Origin: Fluviicola sp.
GTDB lineage: Bacteria > Bacteroidota > Bacteroidia > Flavobacteriales_D > Crocinitomicaceae
DNA: 64,000 bases
Direction: 5' to 3'
NCBI GenBank assembly: GCA_029866325.1
Contig: JARWZO010000023.1
Location: 1 to 64,000 of the forward strand
The notes under the pieces were generated by a model, which was not told where the DNA came from, made no database searches, and saw only the letters and a list, made by a program, of their open reading frames with translations. Made by a program: the position numbers and the translations under genes. The first letter of the stretch is position 1. Each line of letters begins with the position of its first letter. Positions 1 to 8,400 of the stretch are shown piece after piece.

Positions 1-1
1 A

Positions 2-139
2 TTGATCAAAGAAGTAAGTAACGGTGTGAAAGCCGGTCAAACAACTGAAATCAACTTGAACAACATGGAAACCGGTGTGTATTTCATCAAACTTTCAAAT
101 GAGCAAGCTGAAAAAGTATTCCGTGTGGTGATTCAATAA
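2..139 (+). CDS. C-terminal end of a T9SS type A cargo protein (partial)
   Basis: The window opens inside a plus-strand frame of 45 codons that ends at TAA 137-139. The residues include NNMETGVYFIKLSN and end KVFRVVIQ. The pattern of a short beta segment, 'GVYFIKL', then a basic/aromatic terminal strand is the last part of the type A C-terminal sorting domain that sends proteins through the type IX secretion system to the Bacteroidota cell surface. The catalytic or binding part lies upstream of the window, so its function cannot be told. A clear hairpin terminator follows. Confidence 0.75.
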   Translation: MIKEVSNGVKAGQTTEINLNNMETGVYFIKLSNEQAEKVFRVVIQ

Positions 140-162
140 TCTCCCATAGAAAACATACTTAA

Positions 163-200
163 AAACCCCGTTGGTCAATGATCAGCGGGGTTTGTTTTTT
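163..200 (+). terminator. Rho-independent terminator after the T9SS cargo gene
   Basis: Stem AAACCCCG (163-170) pairs with CGGGGTTT (186-193), with extra pairing inside the loop (TGGTCA/TGATCA), and is followed by a T-rich run (TTTGTTTTTT). Confidence 0.85.
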
Positions 201-224
201 ATAGTGCTTTCTTACACCATTTCA

Positions 225-255
225 TTGCAATTGGCAAAATGAACCGCTATTTTTG
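225..255 (+). promoter_or_regulatory. Bacteroidota-type promoter of the 3-HAO gene
   Basis: TATTTTTG at 248-255 fits the -7 consensus TAnnTTTG. A TTG at 225-227 lies 20 bases upstream, as expected for the -33 element. The start codon follows at 273. Confidence 0.55.
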
Positions 256-272
256 AAACAAATTGACTACGT

Positions 273-797
273 ATGATGGCTCCTTTTAATTTACAGCAAT
301 GGATTGACGAAAACCGCGATCTATTAAAACCGCCTATCGGGAATAAAAATCTCTATAAAGAGGCAGGTGATTTTATTGTAATGATTGTTGGCGGGCCAAA
401 TGCACGTAAGGATTACCACTACAATGAAAGCGAAGAGTTATTCTACCAGCTTGAAGGTGACGTTACCGTGCGCATTCAACACGAAGGCAAAGCGAAAGAT
501 ATTCAAATCAAGGAAGGAGACCTATTTCTGCTTCCGGCAAATATTCCACATTCACCTATCCGGGGAGAGAATACCGTTGGACTCGTAATAGAGCGTGTGC
601 GAAAAGGAACCGATCTAAGCGACGGACTGTTTTGGTTTTGCGAAAAATGCAATACAGAGTTAAAGCATTACCGCTTTCCACTGGAAAATATCGAACACGA
701 TTTCATCTCGCGTTTTCGGGAATTTTACGCTTCCGAAGAAATGCGGACTTGTAAAAACTGCGGGCACGTCATGGAAGTTGACGAGCGTTTCGTTTAA
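273..797 (+). CDS. nbaC: 3-hydroxyanthranilate 3,4-dioxygenase
   Basis: This cytosolic non-heme iron enzyme opens the ring of 3-hydroxyanthranilate in the kynurenine pathway, which leads to quinolinate/NAD or to degradation. The 174 residues match the bacterial form in length. The cupin iron ligands are visible as H49, E55 and H93, with substrate-binding arginines R45 and R97. Two C-terminal CxxC pairs (C123/C126 and C160/C163) form the rubredoxin-like iron site typical of bacterial 3-HAO. ATG codons at 273 and 276 are both possible starts. No other kynurenine gene is in the window, so the gene stands alone behind its own promoter. The assignment is firm because all metal and substrate residues are present. 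Confidence 0.95.
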   Translation: MMAPFNLQQWIDENRDLLKPPIGNKNLYKEAGDFIVMIVGGPNARKDYHYNESEELFYQLEGDVTVRIQHEGKAKDIQIKEGDLFLLPANIPHSPIRGENTVGLVIERVRKGTDLSDGLFWFCEKCNTELKHYRFPLENIEHDFISRFREFYASEEMRTCKNCGHVMEVDERFV

Positions 798-872
798 TGT
801 TACTTTTTCTTAAAGGCGCATTATCTAAACAACTATTAGGATTGTAAAACTATATTTACCAAAAATTCAATT

Positions 873-1403
873 ATGTCTGTCACAGAACTCATTTTAAGCA
901 TTGTATTGGTGGTGATTCCCGCCGCCGGAGTATTCTATACCGCTTACTTTTTCCTGAAAAAACAATCGGAAAAGGAAGTAAGACACTTACAAATTGAATT
1001 AAAACGATCACGACAAGAGTTTTTTCTGCCTTCACGTGTGGATGCTTACCAACGTGCTGTCTTGTTAATGGAACGCATTCACCCGGGGAGTTTGGTGATG
1101 CGACTTCACAATCCGGGTCATCCGGCAAAACGCATGCAGAGTGATTTATTGCAAGCTATTCGTGAAGAGTACGATCACAATGTCTCTCAGCAATTGTTTA
1201 TTTCTCCGCAAGCTTGGGAAATGTTGCGCAACTCAAAAGAAGAAACGATTAAGATTATCAATATTGCCGGAAATCAAATGCAGGCTACTTCTACAGGAAC
1301 CGATTTGGCTGGCAAAATATTTGAGATTGTAGCAGAAGTGGGAACTCTTCCTACAGAAATCACCATTGAATATTTAAAGAAAGAGTTTCAGGAGCTGTTT
1401 TAA
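873..1403 (+). CDS. Conserved membrane-anchored hypothetical protein
   Basis: 176 residues. One N-terminal transmembrane helix (about residues 5-28, rich in I, V and L) is followed by a basic, probably helical segment (residues 29-50, KKQSEKEVRHLQIELKRSRQ) and a soluble domain that would face the cytoplasm. The soluble part has motifs such as RVDAYQRAVLLMERIHP and ends in a charged helix. I associate this layout with an uncharacterised Bacteroidota family (possibly DUF7935), but no function is known to me. It sits alone between the dioxygenase and the convergent S4 gene, whose stop codon is only 1 bp away. Confidence 0.7.
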   Translation: MSVTELILSIVLVVIPAAGVFYTAYFFLKKQSEKEVRHLQIELKRSRQEFFLPSRVDAYQRAVLLMERIHPGSLVMRLHNPGHPAKRMQSDLLQAIREEYDHNVSQQLFISPQAWEMLRNSKEETIKIINIAGNQMQATSTGTDLAGKIFEIVAEVGTLPTEITIEYLKKEFQELF

Positions 1404-1404
1404 A

Positions 1405-1620
1405 TCACTTTAAAAAAATTCGGATTTCTCCTCCTATTTCTAGGATATCTCCCGGAATAAGTTTCGCACGTTTACGTTCTTCTACTTCACCGTTGCGCAC
1501 AACATCTCCGTCTTCCACAATAAACTTGGCATGTCCGCCCGTTTGAGCGATGCTAGTTGCTTTTAACAAAGCCAGTAATTCGATGTAAGGACCTTCAATG
1601 GTAAATGAGATTTCTTCCAT
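1405..1620 (-). CDS. Small S4-domain RNA-binding protein
   Basis: 71 residues, almost entirely one S4-like fold: a beta/alpha start (FTIEGPYIELLALLKAT), the central 'GGHAKFIVEDGDVVRNGEVEERKRAKL' region with the signature of RNA-binding alpha-L modules, and a final 'PGDILEIGGEIRIFL' strand. This resembles the YbcJ/YaaA group of free-standing S4 proteins, thought to bind structured RNA such as rRNA or tRNA. I chose the ATG at 1620; a longer frame needs TTG at 1647 and would override a promoter-like TACTTTTG just upstream. It follows meaB by 90 bp on the same strand and may have its own leaderless transcript. Confidence 0.85.
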   Translation of the reverse strand: MEEISFTIEGPYIELLALLKATSIAQTGGHAKFIVEDGDVVRNGEVEERKRAKLIPGDILEIGGEIRIFLK

Positions 1621-1624
1621 GATA

Positions 1625-1632
1625 CAAAAGTA
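1625..1632 (-). promoter_or_regulatory. -7 box upstream of the S4 gene
   Basis: On the minus strand the bases read TACTTTTG, a match to TAnnTTTG that ends 4 bases before the ATG at 1620. This predicts a leaderless or nearly leaderless mRNA. No clear -33 TTG is seen. Confidence 0.4.
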
Positions 1633-1710
1633 ATGTTTTACCGACAACCCGTTTATTTCAGCTTATTTTTCGGTATTTCATCTATACGAAAAAAGATAAA
1701 GACTACCTCA

Positions 1711-2742
1711 TTACTGCTTTTTGTACAAATCATAAATAAATTCAGCTGCTTCAAAAGCGGAGATATTTCCTTGTCTTACCGCCTCTTCCATTTCCAGTGT
1801 TCGTTGGTGAATGGCAGGATTGAGGTACAAACCTTCCAACAGTAACGAGCGTAAGGTTTCGTGCATCCAGTTACGGTCTTGATCTTTACGATTTTGCAGA
1901 AATGATCCTTTGATTTTGGCGTGTTCTTCAAAACGGTGAATCATGTTACGAACTGCGTCAATGCGCTCGCCGGTTACAGAACTACATGTATGCACTTCAG
2001 GAATCCATCCGGAGGCGGTCGGCGGAAATAAATGAATGGCATTTTTCAATTCACGTTGCGCCAGTTTAGCGCGTTGGTCATTTTCACCATCGGCTTTTGT
2101 AACAGCCAAACCATCGGCCATTTCCATAATTCCGCGCTTGATACCTTGCAATTCATCTCCGGCTCCGGCCAATAATAAGAGTAAGAAAAAATCAACCATC
2201 GAATGCACCATGGTTTCAGACTGACCTACACCAACAGTTTCTACCAAAATAGTATCATATCCGGCTGCTTCACATAGAATGATTGTTTCACGGGTTTTAC
2301 GCGCCACACCACCTAGCGTGTTTCCGGCTGCCGAAGGTCTGATAAACGCATTTTCTTCTTGAGAAAGTTGCTGCATGCGTGTTTTATCGCCCAAAATACT
2401 TCCACCGGTTCGTTCACTGGTAGGATCGATGGCCAAAACAGCAATGCGTTTTCCTTCGTGGATCAATTCCATGCCAAAACGCTCGATGAATGAACTTTTC
2501 CCCACTCCTGGAACTCCAGTAATACCTATGCGTACTGAGTTTCCGGAAAAAGGTAAACACAATCGAATTATCGCTGTTGCAATTTCCCGGTCTTTCTCCA
2601 ATGAACTTTCCAACAAGGTAATCGATGAACTCAATGCCGTTCTATTGCCCGAACGCAATGCTTCAAACAGGGAAACAGCGTTCCGGTTTTCGCGCAGTTG
2701 CTTCCTGGAAGCCAGCCAATCGTTTACTTTTTGTTCATTCAT
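1711..2742 (-). CDS. meaB: Methylmalonyl-CoA mutase-associated GTPase MeaB
   Basis: 343 residues, the usual length of the MeaB/ArgK G3E GTPases. These protect and reload the adenosylcobalamin enzyme methylmalonyl-CoA mutase. The Walker A motif GITGVPGVGKSS lies at residues 73-84, the switch region with ETVGVGQSE at 168-176, and the base-recognition motif reads TKAD at 215-218 in place of the classical NKxD. The C-terminal helical arm expected for dimerisation is present. The gene lies 6 bp behind cdd in one operon. The mutase subunits are not in the window, so the link to odd-chain or propionyl-CoA metabolism is inferred from family knowledge. Confidence 0.93.
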   Translation of the reverse strand: MNEQKVNDWLASRKQLRENRNAVSLFEALRSGNRTALSSSITLLESSLEKDREIATAIIRLCLPFSGNSVRIGITGVPGVGKSSFIERFGMELIHEGKRIAVLAIDPTSERTGGSILGDKTRMQQLSQEENAFIRPSAAGNTLGGVARKTRETIILCEAAGYDTILVETVGVGQSETMVHSMVDFFLLLLLAGAGDELQGIKRGIMEMADGLAVTKADGENDQRAKLAQRELKNAIHLFPPTASGWIPEVHTCSSVTGERIDAVRNMIHRFEEHAKIKGSFLQNRKDQDRNWMHETLRSLLLEGLYLNPAIHQRTLEMEEAVRQGNISAFEAAEFIYDLYKKQ

Positions 2743-2748
2743 CGACTA

Positions 2749-3222
2749 TCAATCCATTCCGAAAGGAAATACCAGCAAATCCGACGCTTTATCAAATACA
2801 AATGTGCGACCGTTCTGCGCCACCAAAATCATTCGGATAGGTGTTTTTTGGCGAAACTCACTTTCGGCAATTACCTGCCGGCACGAACCACAAGGCGAAA
2901 TACAATCTTCGGGTTTTACCAATGTACCTTTTGCAACTACCACCAAGGTTTGAACAGCCTGATCTGGGTAATTAGCTCCAACATAGAACAAGGCAACTCG
3001 TTCGGCACATAAACCAGAAGGATACGCAATATTCTCTTGGTTGTTTCCGGTAACAATTTCGCCGTTCTGCAACAACACACTCGCTCCCACCAAAAAATTG
3101 CTGTATGGAGCGTAAGCTTTCAGCGAAGCTTCTTGTGCCTTTTGAACCAACAATTGTTCTTGGTCATTCAGTTCCGACCAATGTTCAATGATTTCGTAAT
3201 GTACCGTGAGGGTGTGTTTCAT
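2749..3222 (-). CDS. cdd: Cytidine deaminase
   Basis: 157 residues, the tetrameric short-form size. It hydrolyses cytidine and deoxycytidine to uridine forms for pyrimidine salvage. The zinc site is clear: C72 with catalytic E74 in LCAERVA, and C111/C114 in the PCGSCRQ motif. The N-terminal YAPYSNFLVGA substrate loop is also present. It is the first gene of an operon with meaB (6-bp gap), which has no obvious metabolic link. A good -7 box lies at 3241-3248. Confidence 0.95.
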   Translation of the reverse strand: MKHTLTVHYEIIEHWSELNDQEQLLVQKAQEASLKAYAPYSNFLVGASVLLQNGEIVTGNNQENIAYPSGLCAERVALFYVGANYPDQAVQTLVVVAKGTLVKPEDCISPCGSCRQVIAESEFRQKTPIRMILVAQNGRTFVFDKASDLLVFPFGMD

Positions 3223-3240
3223 AGAATAATCGCTTGATTA

Positions 3241-3248
3241 CAAATATA
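3241..3248 (-). promoter_or_regulatory. -7 box of the cdd-meaB operon
   Basis: The minus strand reads TATATTTG, a perfect TAnnTTTG, 18 bases upstream of the cdd ATG. Confidence 0.5.
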
Positions 3249-3336
3249 ACAGAAAGAAGGCTGTAACTACCGAAAAAGCACGTGAAAGGATGGCTTTGAA
3301 GGCATTAAAAGAAGTTTTTATTTCCAAAATAAGCCC

Positions 3337-3344
3337 TATCTTTG
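3337..3344 (+). promoter_or_regulatory. -7 box upstream of mtaB
   Basis: TATCTTTG matches TAnnTTTG exactly, 46 bases before the mtaB ATG. The upstream -33 region is T-rich without a clean TTG. Confidence 0.45.
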
Positions 3345-3390
3345 TGCCCTGTCTGCCAAAAGACAGGTTCAGTTCCCGATCAAAGTTGTC

Positions 3391-4704
3391 ATGCAGCAGT
3401 ACAAAAAAGTAGCGTTTTATACCCTCGGATGTAAGTTAAATTTCTCCGAGACTTCAACCATTTCACGCCTTTTTGAAAATGCCGGTTTCGCGAAAGTCGA
3501 TTTTGAAGAAACGCCTGATATTCTGGTTATCAACACCTGTTCGGTGACCGAAAATGCTGACAAAAAATGTCGTCAGTTGGTGCGAAGAGCTACCAAAATC
3601 AATCCGGAGGTTTATGTGGCCGTAATCGGTTGTTATGCGCAGCTGAAACCGGAAGAAATTGCCCAAATTCCGGGAGTTTCATTGGTATTGGGAGCCAACG
3701 AAAAATTCAACATCGTAGAGCATTTGGAAGAGCGTGATGCGCTTGCTTCTGCTGCTACAGTGAAATACGACCACATTAAACAAACCAACTCGTTTATTCC
3801 TTCGCATTCGATGGGTGATCGTACGCGTTCGTTTTTGAAGGTGCAAGACGGTTGTGATTACTTCTGTACTTTTTGTACCATTCCGTTGGCACGCGGTAAG
3901 AGCAGAAATGCCTCCGTTGCCGAAACCTTACTGGAAGCAGAAAAAATAGCCCAGACCGCGGTAAAAGAAGTGGTGTTGACAGGAGTAAACATAGGTGATT
4001 TCGGTCAAGGAGGTGACGAAAATTTCTTTCAATTGGTGAAAGGATTAGACACCGTACAAGGCATTGATCGTTTTCGGATTTCTTCCATCGAACCGAATTT
4101 GTTGACCGACGAAATCATTTCCTTCACGCTTTCCGAAGCCGAACGATTTGTGCCTCATTTTCATATTCCTCTACAATCGGGGAGCAATCGTTTGCTGAAA
4201 GCCATGCGTCGCAAATATTTACGCGAATTATATGCCGAACGCGTAGCAGCGATCAAATCATTACGCCCGGATTGCTGCATAGGTGTTGACGTAATTGTTG
4301 GTTTTCCGGGAGAAACGGACGAAGAATTTCTGGAAACAATGGACTTCCTGAAAGACATTGATATTTCATACTTACACGTCTTTACCTATTCCGAACGCGC
4401 CAATACAACCGCCATCAAATTAGGAGATCCTGTTCCGCAGGCAATCCGCAAACAACGCAGTCAGCAATTGCACATTCTTTCCGAGAAAAAGAAACGCGCT
4501 TTCTATGAGCAAAACATCGGCACTCAACGTACTGTTTTGTTTGAAGCCGAAGAAGAAAACGGGATGATGCTTGGTTTTACGGAGAACTACATTAAAGTAA
4601 AAGTTCCTTTTGACGCTTCGTTGGTCAACACACTTCAACCGATTACATTGACCGAAATTGATCGTGATGGTGTGATGAAATGCGAATTGTTGGTTACTGC
4701 GTAA
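3391..4704 (+). CDS. mtaB: tRNA t6A37 methylthiotransferase MtaB
   Basis: 437 residues. This radical SAM enzyme adds a methylthio group to t6A at position 37 of ANN-decoding tRNAs to give ms2t6A. The N-terminal MTTase domain carries three cluster cysteines (C14 in the MtaB-type 'LGCKLN' signature, C50 in INTCSV, C81 in IGCYAQ). The radical SAM domain has C155-x3-C159-x2-C162 (CDYFCTFC). A TRAM-like RNA-binding tail ends the protein (IKVKVPF...L). The GCKLN signature separates it from MiaB and RimO. It is monocistronic, convergent with the lipoprotein gene that ends 29 bp away. Confidence 0.95.
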   Translation: MQQYKKVAFYTLGCKLNFSETSTISRLFENAGFAKVDFEETPDILVINTCSVTENADKKCRQLVRRATKINPEVYVAVIGCYAQLKPEEIAQIPGVSLVLGANEKFNIVEHLEERDALASAATVKYDHIKQTNSFIPSHSMGDRTRSFLKVQDGCDYFCTFCTIPLARGKSRNASVAETLLEAEKIAQTAVKEVVLTGVNIGDFGQGGDENFFQLVKGLDTVQGIDRFRISSIEPNLLTDEIISFTLSEAERFVPHFHIPLQSGSNRLLKAMRRKYLRELYAERVAAIKSLRPDCCIGVDVIVGFPGETDEEFLETMDFLKDIDISYLHVFTYSERANTTAIKLGDPVPQAIRKQRSQQLHILSEKKKRAFYEQNIGTQRTVLFEAEEENGMMLGFTENYIKVKVPFDASLVNTLQPITLTEIDRDGVMKCELLVTA

Positions 4705-4733
4705 TTCTTACCACTTCTTGAATATTTGCTAAA

Positions 4734-5396
4734 CTATGCATTGATAAGAACAACTATTCCAACGATAATCATGTAAACAATATTCCAGATCAGACAGGAG
4801 AGAATGATAGGCCAAACACCCGAAAACAAGAAGAAAACCCCTACAATTCCAGCGATCCAGATAAGCCAAATAAAGACAAGGTCTAGCGCTGATACATCGA
4901 GCCAATAAGCTCCTACTGAGAACAATAAAGGTGGCATGATCAAAACAGCCAAAGCAAACAAAATCCCAAGCAGAGCCATACCTCCGTTCTTATCGCTACT
5001 CGTTTTTCGCACACTCTTTTTAATACGATCGGCTTTAATGGTTTGATTTACCTCATCACGAGTTATGTTCAGATTCTCTGACTCAATTCTTTTGGGGGAA
5101 GGATGATCAATAATTGGTGATTCATTCGTATTATTTTGGTGAATCGGGGCTAGTCCTTCCGTTGACCGATTCAAATTTTCAGCAGTAACAATTGTTTCTG
5201 TGTTTGATGGTTCAACAATGTTGGAAACACTCTTTTCATTCTTTACTACATCTGATTCCTGTCCTTTCAACCGATGCTTCCACTCCAAATGAAATCCGGA
5301 ACGATACCGGCGTTGTGTAATTGTACACGAACTAAAGAGCACTGTAGTTAATACGAAAATCGATAAGAAGATTGTTGTTAGTCGAAATGAAGGCAT
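4734..5396 (-). CDS. Bacteroidota lipoprotein with RRYxxGFH motif and C-terminal membrane segments
   Basis: 220 residues from the ATG at 5396; a longer reading needs TTG at 5402. The N terminus is a lipoprotein signal ending LFSSC with C24 as the lipid-accepting cysteine. Directly after it comes RRYRSGFHLEW (29-39), a motif I have seen just after the lipid anchor in Bacteroidota proteins of unknown role. The middle is low-complexity, polar and probably unstructured. The last 80 residues hold about three hydrophobic segments. A lipid anchor combined with C-terminal membrane helices is an odd topology. It lies 14 bp downstream of the giant secreted protein gene and is probably co-transcribed. 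Function unknown. Confidence 0.75.
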   Translation of the reverse strand: MPSFRLTTIFLSIFVLTTVLFSSCTITQRRYRSGFHLEWKHRLKGQESDVVKNEKSVSNIVEPSNTETIVTAENLNRSTEGLAPIHQNNTNESPIIDHPSPKRIESENLNITRDEVNQTIKADRIKKSVRKTSSDKNGGMALLGILFALAVLIMPPLLFSVGAYWLDVSALDLVFIWLIWIAGIVGVFFLFSGVWPIILSCLIWNIVYMIIVGIVVLINA

Positions 5397-5410
5397 CAAC
5401 AAATGTAAGC

Positions 5411-8400
5411 TTATCTCAATAAAGAAACATGTCCGACCAATCGGTATTCTTTGTCCAGAAAATCATAATACTTGATTTTCCAGGTATACACACCATCCTG
5501 ACAAGGTCTTCCTTTATAGGTTCCGTCCCAAGCTTTGTCCAACGCATCACCGATATAGATCAATTCTCCCCAACGATCAAAAATATCGATTGTAAATGCT
5601 TTGATGTTTCCACCAACAGCGAAGAACTCCGAATTTAAACCGTTATCGCCCGGTGTAAAGGCATTCGGAACATAAATAATCGGGTCGTAGATAATTTTCA
5701 CATCATCGGAAGCCGAGCAACCGTTTTCATCGGTATAAGTTACAGTGTACACAAAGTTCTGGTCGGGTTGCGCGATTGGTGACACACACACTACGCAACT
5801 CAGGTACTCTGAAGGAGACCAAACATAAGGACCGGGAGTTGTACTCGTGGCTGAAAGCTGAATGGATTCGCCCATAAATGCATACACATCAGGAACTGTT
5901 TGAATAAACGGTTGTGGAAATAAGTTGATAAATACTTTTGCCGAATCGATACATCCATTGACATCCGTTCCGTAAGCGGTGTAAAAACCGGCAGTCGGAG
6001 CAACCACAGAAACCTCGGAAGCGTTAACAGTAATAGGGTTTACCGCCGGACTCCAAACATAAGACAAACCACCCGTTGCGTACATAAATGCCGGCTGACC
6101 CGGACAAACAATCGTATCGTTTCCTGCATTTACAGTAGCATTCACAATGTTCACATACACACTATCGAGTTCCGTACCGCATGCATTGCCGAAGAGACAG
6201 TAATAGTAGCGTTCAACAGGAGAAGAAATAGTAACTGTTGCACCGGAAATCGGAGTAATATTAACAGGTGGTGACCAATCGTAAGTATCAGCACCACCTA
6301 CCGTAATTTCTCCGGAAAGACCTTCACAATAGGTCAATGTATCTTGTATCACCGGATTCGGGAAATCAGAGACGACCGTTACAACGACTTGTTCGTTGAG
6401 TTGACATCCATCAACTGTTGTACCAGTGGCTGTATAGGTAATTGTATTGGTTGGTGTTGAAATTGGGGTGACGCTATTCGGGTTATCCAAAAACGTAGAC
6501 GGTGACCACAAAACAGTGGTTACTCCAACTACTTCCAGTGGAACAGAATTGCCAATACAAATGGTGGTATCATTCGAAATCTGGACTGCTCCACCAAAAA
6601 CATTTAGCCAAACTTGCACGGTATCCACACCACAACTGTCACTGATGATACAAGTAAATTGGGTGTTTTGCGTAACGGTTGCCGTTGGGTTAAACACATT
6701 CGGATTATCCAAGTTCTGCGCCGGTGACCACAAATAAGTGTTTCCACCATACGCTTCAAACTGATACGATTGTCCCGGACAAATACTGGATGGTGGTTGA
6801 ACGATTCCTCCTTGAAAATCACCTATATTCACCTCAAATTGAACGGTATCGGGCGAGAAACACTGATTGGTATCAGACACGATTAGTGTAACCGTATATT
6901 GTCCGGCAGATCCGTACACATGCGACGGATTCACAGCTGTAGAGGTAGTATTGTCGCCGAAATCCCAAAAAAACTGGTTTCCGTTGGCACTGTTGTTTTG
7001 GAAAACGATTGGGTCGGGTAAACATATCAGCGGATCGGGATCGGAAATAATCGCCTCGATGTTACTCAACTCAAATTTAAAGGCTGCAAGATTACAGTTC
7101 GGACTAGGGTTTTGCGTAGACCAGACACCCGGAGTTGTTGTAAAACCACTATTGGCACCACCACAGGCAGCACAAACAGCATGGTAAATATTTCCGTTTT
7201 TATCGAAGCGTGAAGTACCGCCATCAACATGATTGGCTGACGAACTAGTGCCCCCCATATACGTTGCGTACTTCAGGAATGATGCATTTTGACCCAACAC
7301 GGCAATCCAGAAATTACTTCCATTTGTACTGGGTTGGTAAGCATCCGGTGTGGTAGGAAAACCGTTACTGCTACTTTGAGTTGCTTGGCTGGAAGTGTTG
7401 ACATTTCCACCCCAGCCTGAAAGGTAAATATCTTTGCAATTGGACACAAGGAAAGCCGTTGGTGAAATTTCCACACTTCCGGTTCCCGCTCCGATTGTTG
7501 TGGTCCAAGTAAGTGTATTGAGATTAGTAGTGTATTTGGAAACAAATTGTCCTGAATTGGCAACACCGTAACAACCCGCTGTAATTGGCATTGTCCCCTG
7601 TGTTTGACCATAAACATACACTTCGTCGTCCTGATCCAATTGCACGAAATAACTTTGATCATAATCGGTGCTTCCGATGTAAGTGCCAGAAAGGATTGCT
7701 CCTGTATTACCATTTAAACGCGCCAAATAACCATCGGCAATTCCACCGTTAAAGCTTAAATCTTGTCCTGAGGTAAAAAGCCCCGGAGAATTTGTTCCCC
7801 CGGCCACATAAACATCTCCTGTTGAAGACAGCTGAATTCCATTTCCGGTTTCTGTTCCACCTCCACCGAAATACGTTGACCATTGAAAAGCACTCAACCC
7901 TAAATCCATTTCAAAAAATACAGCATCCTGTAATCCATTCAAGGTAGGTTGAGCTGCATTTTGTGTTGGGAAATTAGAAGAATTGGTAACGCTGGCTACG
8001 TAAACACTGGTTCCGTTTACAATGATTTCTCCCCGAAACTGATCTCCGTAATTATAGCGTAATGAACTTTCCTGTACGCCATCGGTTCCTGTGCCTCCAA
8101 CATAAGTCGATGCCAGCAAGGCTGTTCCGGCTGGATTAAACCGAGCAATGTAAATATCGGCACCATTATCGAAACCAAGTGAGTTTCCGGCAAATGATGG
8201 CCCGCCGTTAAACGTATTATCAAACGAACTTCCCGACATAGGGAAATTGGTAGAACTGGTAACTCCAAGTATAAACAACTCTCCGGTTGGTCCTGAAACA
8301 ATGGAGTGCGGTGTTTCATTTCCGTTACCTCCCAAATAGGTGGAATAAATGATATTCGTTCCAGTTGAATTGAATTTGGTAATCCCTACATCGATCTGAA

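Noticed and set aside
5429-5638. Plus-strand frame with MSDQSVFFVQK opposite the SBBP gene
   Set aside because: It is the complement of the coding strand for the T9SS sorting tail and has no start or stop context of its own.
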